NCBI RefSeq assembly: GCF_028502605.1
Contig: NC_079235.1
Location: forward strand, 372,001-436,000
Direction of reading: 5' to 3'
Length of the DNA: 64,000 bases
DNA from: Trichoderma breve
Taxonomy: Eukaryota; Ascomycota; Sordariomycetes; Hypocreales; Hypocreaceae
Under the pieces are notes generated by a model. That model did no database searches. It was not told the origin of the DNA and saw only the letters and a program-made list of their open reading frames with translations. The position numbers and the translations under genes are program-made. Position 1 is the stretch's first letter. Each line of letters opens with the position of its first letter. Shown here in pieces: positions 9,880 through 20,723 of the stretch.

Positions 9880-10992
9880 ATGTCAAAGGTTATCGCAGTC
9901 GCCGGTGGTACTGGTAGCGTTGGTCGCACCATCGTTGAAGAGTTGAAAAAGTCCCCTCTGTACGATGTCATTGTCTTGGCTCGCAAGGTAAGTCAGAAAC
10001 ATACAAGACTACTAATGCCGTTATCAAAGCTAAATCCAGAATAAAGGTTCCAGAAGTGAATGATGAAAAAGCGCCCGTCGTCGCAGTGGACTACAACAAC
10101 GTCGATGAAACTGCGCAAAAACTGGCCAGCCACAAAGTAGACGTCGTCATCTCTACTATTAGCGTGGTTGATGAAGTCGCTGGAGTTTGCCAAGTCGACC
10201 TGGTCAAGGCAGCCAGTAAATCTGGCACCGTAAAACGCTTCATTACTAGTGAATGGGGTACTCCTCATACCAAAGTGTGAGTTCAGCCTTGTTTTCCCTT
10301 CTCTTCCTGATTCTATATGTACATGCTAACTTTCCTCCTACATCTTAGGTCTCCTATCTATCAGATTCGAGAAAATGCCGTGATAGAGCTTCGCAAGACC
10401 GACTTGGAATGGACTCGAGTTGCTAACGGCTACTTTATGGACTACTACGGCATGCCTCATGTGAAGACGTATCTGAAGCCCTTGTTCTTCGTGGTAGACC
10501 CGCCAAACAAGACTGCTGCCATCCCTGGCACAGGAGATGAGGTTCTTTCTTTCACCTACACTTTTGATGTGGCAAAATTTGTTGTCGCATCTCTGGGCTT
10601 GCCCAAGTGGGAGGAGATTACCTACTGCTACGGTGAAAATTCAACATTCAACAAGCTTGTTGCACTTTCTGAAGAAGCTCAGGGTATGCTATTCCACTTC
10701 GCTTTTTTATTACAATCGGGACAAAACTAACAGATCTCCAGGCACTAAGTTCAAGGTTACATTCGATCCTCCCGAAAAGCTCGCAAAGGGAGAGATTACA
10801 GAATTGCCTTCTCACCCTGCGCTATATCCATACTTTCCGAAGCCAGCGATGCAAGGCTTGTTCTCGCTTTTCGCCTCATGGGTCCTTGATGGTAGCCTAA
10901 AAGCTCCAGAAGACAAGAGCCTGAACGCCAAATTTCCCGAAATCAAGACCACCAAGTTGGCCGAAATCGTCGGTGCCTGGAAGGGACATTAA
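9880..10992 (+). CDS. NmrA-like / isoflavone reductase-like NAD(P)-binding protein, 307 aa
   Basis: Predicted exons are 9880-9987, 10047-10276, 10349-10683 and 10742-10992, with all junctions in frame. The N-terminus carries the atypical-SDR dinucleotide motif AGGTGSVGRTIVEELKKS. DVVISTISVVDE and KRFITSEWGTP then follow, the core of the NmrA/PCBER/isoflavone-reductase group. The C-terminal half is the variable substrate domain. Family members reduce phenylpropanoid-type compounds or act as redox sensors such as NmrA. No signal peptide is present, so it should be cytosolic. Its 3' end faces the Zn2Cys6 gene at 11031, only 38 bp away, which makes a convergent pair. Confidence 0.88.
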
Positions 10993-11030
10993 GAAGGACG
11001 AAGTAGTAGCAATAGCCAGTCATATTAGCA

Positions 11031-12791
11031 TTATATAAGTAGAGGTATCGAGCTTAGTATACGGAAGCAATAGGTGAAATCCCAGTTGTCCACATCTCTC
11101 TCCCCACGAGTACTCCAGACTTGTTCCATGATCCTCAGCGCTTCAAACAGCGTCCCAAATGCCGACAAATTCCCCATTCTGGAAGCAATTCTTCGGAATG
11201 TTTCTTCTTGGTCGGTAGAAGCAAGGCAGCCAACCACACAAAATGGCCATGCGAGGCTGCGTAAGATTGCTGGTGATGAGATCTTATCGAGAAGTTCGAT
11301 GGCAGATGAGATGTTTTCTTGTATAATCCCGTGCTGTTCTTGCCACCCGGAAGTAGTGACAAATAGGTAAAGAACAGTTGCATGTGCCCATACCAAGCTA
11401 TACGAGGTGGTATCAATTGTTTGGGATAGAGCTTCAGGGTTAGAATAAGCTTGAAAGGAACCTATAGAAGCTACAGGCTTTCCCAGGTTGTCTTTGAGGC
11501 TAGTTATACCATTCTGGAGTTTTTCAGCAATCCTGTTGCCTTCAACGAGCAAATCATCGCGGGATACTCGTCCATGCTTTTTGCCTTCTACTAAAGAAGC
11601 AATATCGGCAACTAAGAGTAGAATCCAGCTTTGACAGCCCACAGAATCTTCCAAGTCTAATAAAAGTCGGGGCGAATCCACTGGCCCGCATCCGTCATTA
11701 ATCAGGATCGAATGATATTCCCGTAACATTGGAGCATCTCCAAGAATAGTTGCAGAGATTATATCCGCAAATATTATGACAGCGACGTAGAACATAAAAG
11801 CCCCTTGAGCTGGATTAAAAATTCTGTGTGACGAACTCACAGCTGCCCATCCAGTTTTCTGCATCTTGGCTAACACCAAGTCGAGATCCATTCTGCCACC
11901 TTGAGGGTTGTTTTGCTCGAATATCTCTTTAAAAAGAGATACTGCGGCGTTAAGATGAATACCCCATTCATTAGTTGCTGAAATGTTTGTCTCAAACACC
12001 AGAAGCTGTACAACACCCTCCATGAGGTGCGCCTTTTCTTCGATCGAAGCAAGTTCTCCACAGGCGGCCAGATCTTCTATCCCTTGTCTCATAGCTTTGA
12101 TTGCAGTATCCACATGAGATACGAGTTTTCCTTCAACGAGTCCTTTGCATACTTCGTGCTCTCCATTTGCAATGTCTGTCATGACCAAAATAAAAAAGTA
12201 TGTGCTGAAGCCCATGGCCGTATGGAAGAGCGGCATGCTCTTTCTCAGTGTTGCCAGCAGCCAGCCGCGTCCTCCTTTAAAAATGGAGGGGCGGTAGAAT
12301 GGGAACAGAAAGGGGAAAGCATAGTCCAAAAACGTAATCTCGAGATCAGTGTCAATGTCGTTGCTGATTCCGAGTAGAGCAGGGTTGTCGGAAACACTTT
12401 CAGGCGGCGAAAAGCCATTCTTGGAACATCCATAGCAAGATAGATCCTTGAGAGCTCCCTCGTGGGCTTGAGTACTTTGCCTGGGCTGATGTTTTTTGGG
12501 GGTGTGACCAGCTGCAGCTGAGTCCGTCTTTGGCTTCCTCACCCTTCCGAGTGGCAGGACTTTTACATAGCTCTTTTCGCGACGGCATTCCGCCTTTTCT
12601 TTGATCTGCGCTTTGATTCGACCCGCAAATTGATCTCGTTCGAGATCATTGTCAACCCAGCTTGGACGGTTGTTGCCATTGTAGCAGGTAATGTCAAGTG
12701 AATGACAGGCACTGCAGGTGGGCCGCTTTCGGTCGCACTTCTTCTTGCGAACCCGACAAGTCCAGCATGTTTCGGTAGATGAGCGGCTCAT
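11031..12791 (-). CDS. Zn2Cys6 transcription factor, 586 aa
   Basis: A single exon. The N-terminal binuclear zinc cluster has the spacing C9-x2-C12-x6-C19-x6-C26-x2-C29-x6-C36 (CWTCRVRKKKCDRKRPTCSAC), and then a Lys/Arg-rich linker. The remaining ~450 residues are helical and match the 'fungal transcription factor 2' regulatory region, with DAAVSLFKEIFE-like segments and a C-terminal RIASRMGNLSAFGTLFEALRIMEQVW. Such proteins bind CGG-containing sites in the nucleus. It lies between NmrA- and SDR-type genes, so those neighbours are candidate targets, but that is inference. Its start is shown by the Cys cluster only nine residues in. Confidence 0.93.
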   Translation of the reverse strand: MSRSSTETCWTCRVRKKKCDRKRPTCSACHSLDITCYNGNNRPSWVDNDLERDQFAGRIKAQIKEKAECRREKSYVKVLPLGRVRKPKTDSAAAGHTPKKHQPRQSTQAHEGALKDLSCYGCSKNGFSPPESVSDNPALLGISNDIDTDLEITFLDYAFPFLFPFYRPSIFKGGRGWLLATLRKSMPLFHTAMGFSTYFFILVMTDIANGEHEVCKGLVEGKLVSHVDTAIKAMRQGIEDLAACGELASIEEKAHLMEGVVQLLVFETNISATNEWGIHLNAAVSLFKEIFEQNNPQGGRMDLDLVLAKMQKTGWAAVSSSHRIFNPAQGAFMFYVAVIIFADIISATILGDAPMLREYHSILINDGCGPVDSPRLLLDLEDSVGCQSWILLLVADIASLVEGKKHGRVSRDDLLVEGNRIAEKLQNGITSLKDNLGKPVASIGSFQAYSNPEALSQTIDTTSYSLVWAHATVLYLFVTTSGWQEQHGIIQENISSAIELLDKISSPAILRSLAWPFCVVGCLASTDQEETFRRIASRMGNLSAFGTLFEALRIMEQVWSTRGERDVDNWDFTYCFRILSSIPLLI

Positions 12792-13583
12792 TGAAGATAG
12801 GTTTTAAACAAACACGATGATGTTTGATATGACAGTATTCGACAGTATTTGATGTCTTCACAGTAGTCTTAACTCGACTCTTAGCGCCTCCCTCACTTTA
12901 AAGAGACACTCGCTTGAGAAGAAGCAGCATTGCATCAGCAAAAGAGAACGTCAGCTAGGGAAGCGTCAGCTGCACCAAAATGTATGTCCGCGCGGTCTCC
13001 AATCTAGGTTTAGCTGATTTTCAGCCTGCAAAGCCCTACTCATACACCCGGAACTCCGCGATCCTTCCTTTGTCCAATGACAAGGGTCAGACAGTTGACG
13101 AGAAGAGCATGAGTGAGAAGTTTATTCGATGAGAGGCTAAAGATGCAATTTCAGATCCTAGTGACCCAATTTAGCGGAGTTCGGATCTCTCCGCTGGTGG
13201 ATTTTGTGTATGAGGATCAACTCAACGCGGAAAAGACGCCTCTCGGAGCTTATTATGTGATTAATCCCTAAACACCACCACCCCCACATCTCGCTGTTAC
13301 CCTATTCTCGCTATGAACAGACAAACAAATTCAATAAAATCTGAATGGACAATGCTGTTATTATTAAAAGAGTCGGTGATAAGTCAGAGCATTAGAAATG
13401 GGATAGATAATAGCGATGGCTATTTATGAGTTATATAGAGTGCTAAATACAGGATGTGCAACTTATAAGTATATGAGGATCTCTGTGTAAGGAGGCTCTC
13501 GGATTCCAATCAACAAGATATCACACAAACCTTGAGTTCTAGATCAAACTTTACCACCAACGTGATATCATTAATTAGCCAAG
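12792..13583. other. Divergent promoter region between the regulator and an SDR gene
   Basis: 792 bp separates the regulator's start from the start of the plus-strand SDR gene. It is AT-rich near 13330-13450 and has a possible TATA (gttatatagag) near 13431. No coding features were seen. Confidence 0.5.
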
Positions 13584-14528
13584 ATGCCTTCCTTCTCTAG
13601 CAACTTTGCCAACAAGCATGTCCTTGTTACAGGTAATAAGCGCCACTCACTCAAATCTCCGGCTATATTAATACCCTCTTCTAGGCGGCTCAAAAGGAAT
13701 CGGTAGATCCATTGTAGAAGCCTTTTTGACCGAAGGTGCCAATGTCTCTTTTTGTGCTCGCACAATTCGCGGAGATGAATTCTCTCTCTTCAAGGGCGCT
13801 ACCAATGGGGCTCGTGTCGTCGGCTCGGCCGTTGATATCTCAAACCCCGAAGAGATCAAATCTTGGGTGGAGAAAGCAGCTAAAGAGTTTGGCCGCATTG
13901 ATTCAGTTATTGCCAATGGTAAGTAATAATAACTACGACATTTCGCTCTTAGCTTACACCTAGTTTCCTCACTAATCGGTCTTTTCTCTTTAATGCAGCA
14001 TCTCCTCTCATTGGGGAAGCAACTCCTGAAGCATGGGAGAATAGCTTCCGTGCAGACATCTTGGGCTTGGTCACCTTGATTGACGCATCGACACCGTTTC
14101 TTGAAGAGAGGGTAAAAGCTTCAGAGAATGCATCTCTTGTGGTCATCAGCTCGATGGCGGGCTTTGAAGCGCGCCACCCTATTGCCGGCTCTCCTTATTC
14201 GACCTTTAAGAGAGCCCAGGCCGTATTGGCCAAAGATTATGCTCGCAAGCTTGGTGCTCTGGGCATTCGAATCAACTCCATCGCCCCGGGATCCATTGAG
14301 AACCCTAACATTACGCTGCCAGACGGTACGGTTCAACTGAGCCAGTATCAAATTGTTAAGAGAGACAACTATCCCTTTTACAAGTCTCTTCTTGATGCTG
14401 TTCCGCTTGCGCGAACAGGTGTTCCAGAAGAGGTAGCCAACACCGTCATTTTCCTCGCCAGCGGGCTTGCTAGCTACATCAATGGAGCTAATATTGTGGT
14501 TGATGGAGGCATGTCCCTCTTTTTCTAA
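13584..14528 (+). CDS. Classical SDR oxidoreductase (FabG-like), 270 aa
   Basis: Predicted exons are 13584-13632, 13685-13918 and 13999-14528. The first intron splits the glycine motif, giving TGGSKGIGRSIV after splicing. The active-site Ser is in VVISSMAGFEARH and the catalytic YSTFK follows about ten residues later. The C-terminus, with EEVANTVIFLASGLASYINGA and VVDGGMS, is the classic FabG-like ending. Length is normal. The IDSVIANASPLIGEA segment takes the place of the NNAG motif. The substrate is unknown. It converges on the next SDR gene (3' ends 226 bp apart). Confidence 0.92.
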
Positions 14529-14754
14529 TAGGAGAATGCCGATAGATGCGTATTGGGCATACATAATCTATATAGATACGATATTGGACAGATTTGGCGA
14601 AGAGCAAGCTTTTATTTGCAGAACGCGGAATTCATGTACATCCCATGTTAACGGGGCCCCGCCCGTTACGAAAGGAATAAAATTTTAAGAAGACTTTTGA
14701 TGGACATGTAGCATAACCTCCTATTCGACGTCCTTGTAGTTCTCTAGTATTCTT

Positions 14755-15694
14755 CTACCAGGGGATTTCCAGTCCGTCATATTGGTTTACGCCTTCGTTG
14801 TGTTCCCAGCCAGGAACATGTATGTTGTAAAACTTTCCATTGTAACTTTTATCAGCTTTGTTCACAATGTCCCATGTTGCCTTGGCTCCCGTCTCAACGT
14901 CAAGGTCAGCCATGTCGCCGCCCATGGTAGTTTTCAGCCACTGCATCTGAGGGTTAGAAAACGAAGCAGCATGAGGGTGCTTAAGAGCCACTTACGCCGG
15001 GGGATAGTGTCAAAAAGGTAAATCCATCCTTCTCATATTCAATTGCGTATTGAACCGCCATCATGTTCATTGCGGCCTTGGTGATTTTATATGCATACGC
15101 AGGCGAGAAGGAGTACCGGTTTGCCCATGAAATTGAACCAGCAGATGATGATCTTTGAAAATGTCAGCCAAGAAATGGGAAGATGCACTATAGACGGATA
15201 TTCTTACACCATAGCAATCTTCTTTTGCTTTCCTTGTTGTAATAAAGGAATGAATGCAGCAGTAACCCTGTGTGTTGAAGCGACGTTGACGTTGAATTCC
15301 TGCAACATCTCTTCTGCCTCCATGTTGCGAATGCCTTGTGGATAAAGCCCGCTCATCTGAGGTACTAATATGTTAGTACAGACTGGAATAATTGAAATTC
15401 AGAAACATTCATACTCACAGCAACATTATTGATCAAGATATCTAACCCCTCCCCTCCAAGCTTCTCCTCAACCTCAGCCGCAGCACGCTTAACGCTTGCC
15501 GCGTCGACAACTTCGCATTCGACATTAATGACTCGTCCGCCAGAGGTCTCGACGATTTTTCGTAAATCCTCCGATGGGCTTCCTCTTGTGGTAACAAATA
15601 CCTTGGAGATAGTCGATGCTGGTAGAGATGCTAGCAGACGAACAAGCCCGAGCCCGAGCCCACGCCCACCTCCGGTTACTAGAACGCTGGCCAT
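14755..15694 (-). CDS. C-factor/sniffer-like SDR, 257 aa, four exons
   Basis: Predicted exons (complement) are 15419-15694, 15208-15356, 14996-15152 and 14755-14946. The introns are 62, 55 and 49 nt. The start MASVLVTGGGRGLGLGLVRLL gives the TGGGRGLG nucleotide-binding motif, and ILINNVA is the NNAG equivalent. The active site is assembled across exons 2-3: KIAMVSSSAGSI supplies the Ser, and AYAYKITKAAMNMM supplies Tyr-x3-Lys. It ends LTLSPG, then WLKTTMGGDMADLDVETGA, as in the C-factor/sniffer carbonyl reductase group. An upstream in-frame Met would add ~9 residues, but MASVLVTGGG is the usual start. The substrate is unknown. Confidence 0.87.
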
Positions 15695-16667
15695 TTTGTG
15701 ACTGTGGAATATATTAAACAAAAAAATATGCTGTAAAACACCTTGCTCAACAAATAAATATCGTCAGTGAAATCATCTCAACGTGGAGGTGCCTATATAT
15801 ACATCTCGGATTCTAGCGGAGATAGGGCGTTAGGTAGCCTTGAACGGTACGGAGCTAGATGCACCACCATATTTCTATCTCCGGCGGATTCCTTTGTAGC
15901 GTTGCACAGCAATATTTACTTGAAAGAGGAGTATACGACAGGATCGGGGGTATCGTTGAGGGATTATTTCACTATCCGAATGGTTATGTTCGGTAAAATG
16001 TATGGAAGTAGAGACTCATAGCATGATCATGAGGCTGCACCAATTTTTGCATTTCTTCAATGATGCTACCTGCATATTTTTTGATCAATACAAATCTTTT
16101 TAGAGAGTGCTTACTGTTGTGATTTTTGTTTCCATACAATGTGGAAGGAGGAGAACAGGTGGAAGGGTCATTAACACCGATGTGCATCCAACTGCGTATT
16201 CACGCTCCATATGTGCCATGATCCATGGATCTGCTTCTTATTGTAAATGCCAAGAACAATTCGGCGCTTGTACTGCCACCCGGCTAAATTGGACAACAGT
16301 GCATCCGTCCATGCTTTCAATAGCCAAAGAGCTGTTGAATGATATGCTGGATAGCCCCAAACTTTGGGATGATAAGAAACTATAACATGCATATTGTGGG
16401 AAACATCCCTGTGAGATACACGGTAAATTTTCAATCCTCTAGCAACCCTTTCTCTTTCATCGAATGCTTTATAACTGCTCCGGCTTCTGTCTTTCGCTTT
16501 TGTTGTTTGTACACTCTTGGCATCTCGGTGCACGTATATCGAGGAAGGGTTTGGTGGTATGAGCACGCATTTTGTCTAATAGCATGAATGCCATGCGTTC
16601 TCATGATCAAAATATGCTTATAATTAATAACCTTGTCTATATGTACTTGCCCAACGCCATACCTAAT
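15695..16667. other. Intergenic, 973 bp, nothing recognised
   Basis: Promoter side of the SDR gene at 15694 and 3' flank of the Rieske gene. The frame at 16171-16566 on the minus strand lacks an ATG start and any recognisable domain. Confidence 0.45.
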
Positions 16668-17293
16668 CTATCCGATGCGCTGTCGCTGTTTTCTCCGAAC
16701 CCATACCTCCTGTTCCGCGGACGCTGAAACCTTGTCTGCTGGTGTATCCGAACCCTTTACTTCGCGCAACTGAGTTTCCCAAAGTCCAAGCTGATAGTTT
16801 CCACGGTCTCCTGAACCAGTAAATAGATCAAACGACCAACCATGTTTTGGACAGGTCAATCCTGCACTCAAGACAACCCCGAAGTCCTCAATGTCAAATG
16901 GGGTGGCTTGCGAAAGGGGGTAAGACGAATGAGGGCATTTCTTCATACAACAGTCATTATGGGCTTTCTTCATGAATGATCATTACACTTGCGCTTACTT
17001 ACATGATCAACGGCGTGGAATTTCCCTCTGTACTTGAATACAAGAACTTGGTCTTTTAAACCCTTCATATCGGAACTTTCCAGATCTCCATCCTGATCAA
17101 TCAAGACTTCTGTTCTTTGCGAACTGTCTTCTTTGGGCACCTGAAAGACTTTGCATCCTGGTCTATACTCCTCACTACACGTTCTGTATTTTGCCAAATT
17201 GTCGTCATCGAACCCCGAGTCGGGAAACGACGAGGCCAGACCGACGGAGAACCATTCAGCGCCCAGCCGAGATGGAGTCTCGAAGAAGCTCAT
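16668..17293 (-). CDS. Rieske [2Fe-2S] domain protein, 187 aa
   Basis: Predicted exons (complement) are 17003-17293 and 16668-16940, with a 62-nt GTAAGT...AAG intron falling inside the cluster-binding motif. After splicing, VDHKCPHSSYPLSQ gives the first C-x-H ligand pair, and GLTCPKHGWSFDLFTG gives the second, C-x2-H. That is a full Rieske iron-sulfur site. No catalytic oxygenase domain follows, so it looks like a stand-alone Rieske ferredoxin-like or soluble protein. The first ~95 residues are not recognised apart from the beta strand QVLVFKYRGKFHAV typical of the fold. There is no signal peptide. The redox partner is unknown. Confidence 0.85.
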
Positions 17294-19010
17294 ATCCGAC
17301 CCCGGGATATGGCAGTTGAAGCTTCAGGTCTGACTGGAGATGAGTGATGATTTTGTCATACAAGACTGGTGAGGCAAATACAGCTTGGAGCTTCACGAAT
17401 GATTAGATAATCACACTCAAAAATTTACCGTCGGATGCATTTTCACGTGATTGATCACATGAGCCAAAATCAACAAGATCCCCTGGAGTCTTGAAGGGGA
17501 ATCTCGTACCTAGATAATAGCGTGACAATTGCGCGTTATCATGATTCCAATTCACTCCATATTAATCCACCACTCAGAGGTGGCGGAATTCTGATCTCCT
17601 TTGATGGTTTATATCCGTGAATGCAACGTTTGCTAATGCAGGAACATGCCCGGAGCAGGAGCTTCACAAAACCCAGCGCGACTACACAAATGTTATGCCT
17701 GTCATGACTCGTAATCTTCATGTGTGACGCGTGATGTTTTCCATTCAAGTAACACGGTTCCATTGCAATCGGAGTTGCCAATATGTCGTATCATTGTAAT
17801 GATCTTGTTACTGAAACATTAGGTGTTCTTGCCTTCATCGTATCCAGTTCCTTGACTTGGAGGGGAATCCCATCCAAATACATGCACTTATTAGCCCTCA
17901 TTTAGCTTGCTTAGACCTAGACATGTGCTTTTACACGGAGGATCAGACTGACAAGTGACGTATGGTCTCACTCTCACCAGGGTCCAATCTTGGCTTCATG
18001 TTAGCTGCCGCGCTAGCAGTCAAACATCGGCGTTCGTGTGCTTTTAAGCATAGCTCTTCTCCAGCCTTCGGCATAAAGCTGTCAACCAGTTCACGATCTC
18101 CGCCGTCTCGGTGACGGATAGGAGGAGGCGCGCATCAAGCTGCAGTTGCTACTACAAAACTGGCTTCCCTCTCCGTTCAAATCTTCATCTAATCGTCAAC
18201 GGCAATTCGGCATGCTTCTTCACGCTAAATCATGATAGACGGCTTACCATTCACAACATTGTCAATCACACGTGCTAGAGATCAACGCATTGAATTCATC
18301 TGCAACGGCCCACTAGACCAATCACCAACAGTAAGCCCTAGCGCGCGAAGCGAGGATCAATTGAGCCCCATATCAAGATGTCAGAAAAGCCGTCAAAAGT
18401 CCATCAGCATCATGGAGACTTAATGTATGGAATCAGAGCTATTGATCCGTCACTCTCACTAGTTAATGCAAGGTGATTCATATTATCAGATGAATACAAT
18501 TCCCCAATAGCATCGTGTCCGAAAACAACGTGCCTCTTGCTCTTTGCGATTTCTTCATACAAATTATTTTTTCCGGCGACATCAGATGATGCCCATACAA
18601 GGCGAGATTTTCCATTTCCGGAAAGTCTCTAACATCGTGTTTTCGGACATTGGTTCGGAAGCATCCGTGGAAAAATTCCAGCGGCGTGCAAGGACCGGCC
18701 TTTCAAGCATGACATGGAGCGTGTTTGCCCCAAAAGCTCTTGGGCAAAACGAAAAGAGAAGGTGAAAAGGCCGACTTCGTTTATACGGATCGACAGGCTG
18801 GGCAGCTGTCCTTCCTATTCGAGCTCGTCGTACGGGTGGGATGGCGTTGATTTCCCGTCGGTGAGAGGCGACAGCGCAGCGTTTCTTCGTATTTTGTGTC
18901 GCGTTGAGAGGATATATAAAAGCATCGATCGGTATCGCTAATTCTGATCGATTTCTTGGCATCTCATTTCATCCTTCATCTCAACCTTGCTAAGACCATC
19001 TGCCGTCATC
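17294..19010. other. 1.7 kb intergenic region
   Basis: Lies between the divergent starts of the Rieske gene and the NPP1-like gene. Apart from the TATA box at 18913 I see no gene: the open frames at 17539-17781 and 18582-18962 lack family features and the latter overlaps the promoter. A size this large could hide a non-coding RNA or regulatory region. Confidence 0.4.
18913..18920 (+). promoter_or_regulatory. TATA box of the NPP1-like gene
   Basis: TATATAAA about 90 bp before the ATG at 19011, with a CT-rich stretch between (atctcatttcatccttcatc), as in strongly expressed fungal genes. Confidence 0.5.
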
Positions 19011-19953
19011 ATGGGTTTCGCTAAGATCGTTCCTGTCCTGCTGCTCGCCGCCAAAGCTGCCCTGGCAAACACCCCGATTGCCGTCAGCGATTTCACCACG
19101 AATGGAGGTCTAGCTGCTGCCATGGCCGCTGCGCCTATGTGGTACATGCCTTCAGGTACCTGCATGCCCTCAGCTGCAGAGGATGGTGAGGGCAACCAGA
19201 CCAACGGCGTGGATGCGGATAATTGCAACATCAACGCACTAGCACACGGCTGCCCTCAACAACCTCCCTGGCAAGGAGCGAATACGTTTTATGGAAACGT
19301 ATCCGGAGAGCCGTTTACCACCATTCCAACTTACTGGGCATCGACTTTCTGTAATGGAGATTCCTCTGGCTCTGATCCTTCATACCGCATCATCTACTAC
19401 GTGTACTTCAAGAAGGACACCGGCCACAAGAGCGACTGGGAAGGCATCGTCGTGAGATTCACCAGCCCCGATGGAGGCAACACCTATACTCGCGAATCAG
19501 TTATCATGGAGCAAGGTCCGTCCCACTAACACGTACCTCGATATCGATTCTTCCTTGTTCCAATGCTAACCTTGATGCAGATGGTAACCACGTCCACATC
19601 AGCTGGTCCGATGTCAACGATACTTTCCAGGGGTAGGTTATCGATCCAAAGCCGTGGAATAACGAGCCAGTTGCTAACTCTGTGTGTGTAGCGATGACGA
19701 CTGGCAGGCCTTTGCTCAGAAGAACCTCGACCACGGCAAGTTCTACTTTGGCAAATTCCACCACTCGGTTCACCAAGACTGGTACACCGCAGCCTTCAAG
19801 AACACCTGCCCTCCTCTCTCAGCTGACGACTATCGTAACTCGGACTACCAATTCTGGGCGGCGAACAACTTGCGTCCCGTGTCCGTCCTGAATCCCAACT
19901 GGGTCTGGGGCAAGGCCGACTCACCCGCCAACCAAGACATCTGCTCATACTAA
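19011..19953 (+). CDS. NPP1-domain (NLP) secreted protein, 272 aa
   Basis: Predicted exons are 19011-19515, 19581-19632 and 19692-19953. A signal peptide occupies the first ~19 residues (hydrophobic run ending ALA). The protein has the order of the necrosis- and ethylene-inducing-like family. After a Cys-containing N-terminal region comes the central heptapeptide at residues 138-144, here GHKSDWE against the usual GHRHDWE, and then EGIVV. The first His, the Asp and the Glu that coordinate the metal in characterised NLPs are kept, while the second His is Ser. Family members bind plant sphingolipids and can permeabilise membranes, but many fungal homologues are non-toxic. Whether this one is active cannot be told. 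The intact frame and strong promoter suggest it is expressed. Confidence 0.75.
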
Positions 19954-20723
19954 AATGCCATATTTGGCAGAAATGAGTTCTGCGCTTGTTTGGTCTTCAA
20001 ATAAACAAAGTCATGATGTATGAAGGATATGTATGGAAATGTAATTGAGAATGTGAAATAGAAGGATGGCAGATTATCTATACTAGGAGCAGACAAGAGG
20101 GGAGTTATACCCACCAATTGCATTTTCTCTTAAGATTCTCTAGTGATATTAGTAATGAGAAAAAATATATATCAAAATTCAGGTGACCATTATAGCTCTC
20201 GTCTCGGTTGCAGTCTGTATGTCCAATTGAAGCGCAATCTCACGACACCTCATCGCAGCGATTCTGTCGGAAAGCTAGCTGTTTTGAGCTTTATGAGAAG
20301 TTGAGCACACGAATCCATCCTTAGGGTCCACGATTGGTGGGCAGCCGGCTCGGAAAACTAGCCTCTTTAGTAGCGCTGACAAGATTGAGACTCGATTCGG
20401 CTACAGACTTGAAGCCTATCGAGTCCTGAAGAATGAATCGCAGATATGAATGATGCTTAAAGGGAAATTTCTGCTGACCTTGAAACTAGCCTTTTGTAGT
20501 TACGCTCGAAGCGATAGATCTTCACTTGAAGACGGGGTTCAGACAAGTTTTGCTTTCCAACGGACAATCGTGAATTCCGTATAGAAATGGGAGTGATAAG
20601 GAGATGAATCGATCAGTATAAATAAGAAGCTCATTGACGCGATAGAAATATCTGTCTATTCTTCAGTGTAAATAATTCAACAATATCTTTGACAAGAAGA
20701 AAATTGACATTCTCTTCGTTACA
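19954..20723. other. Intergenic, 770 bp
   Basis: Contains the 3' UTR of the NPP1-like gene and the promoter of the next gene, with a TATAAATA at 20617-20624 about 105 bp before its ATG. Nothing else recognised. Confidence 0.45.

Noticed and set aside
9474..9986. 170-residue minus-strand frame
   Set aside because: Overlaps the first exon and promoter of the NmrA-like gene; no ATG start and no motifs.
13400..15721. Secondary-metabolite gene cluster around the SDR genes
   Set aside because: No polyketide synthase, peptide synthetase, terpene cyclase or prenyltransferase is present, so reductases alone do not support it.
18582..18962. Minus-strand frame of 126 residues
   Set aside because: It runs across the TATA box of the NPP1-like gene and has no family features.
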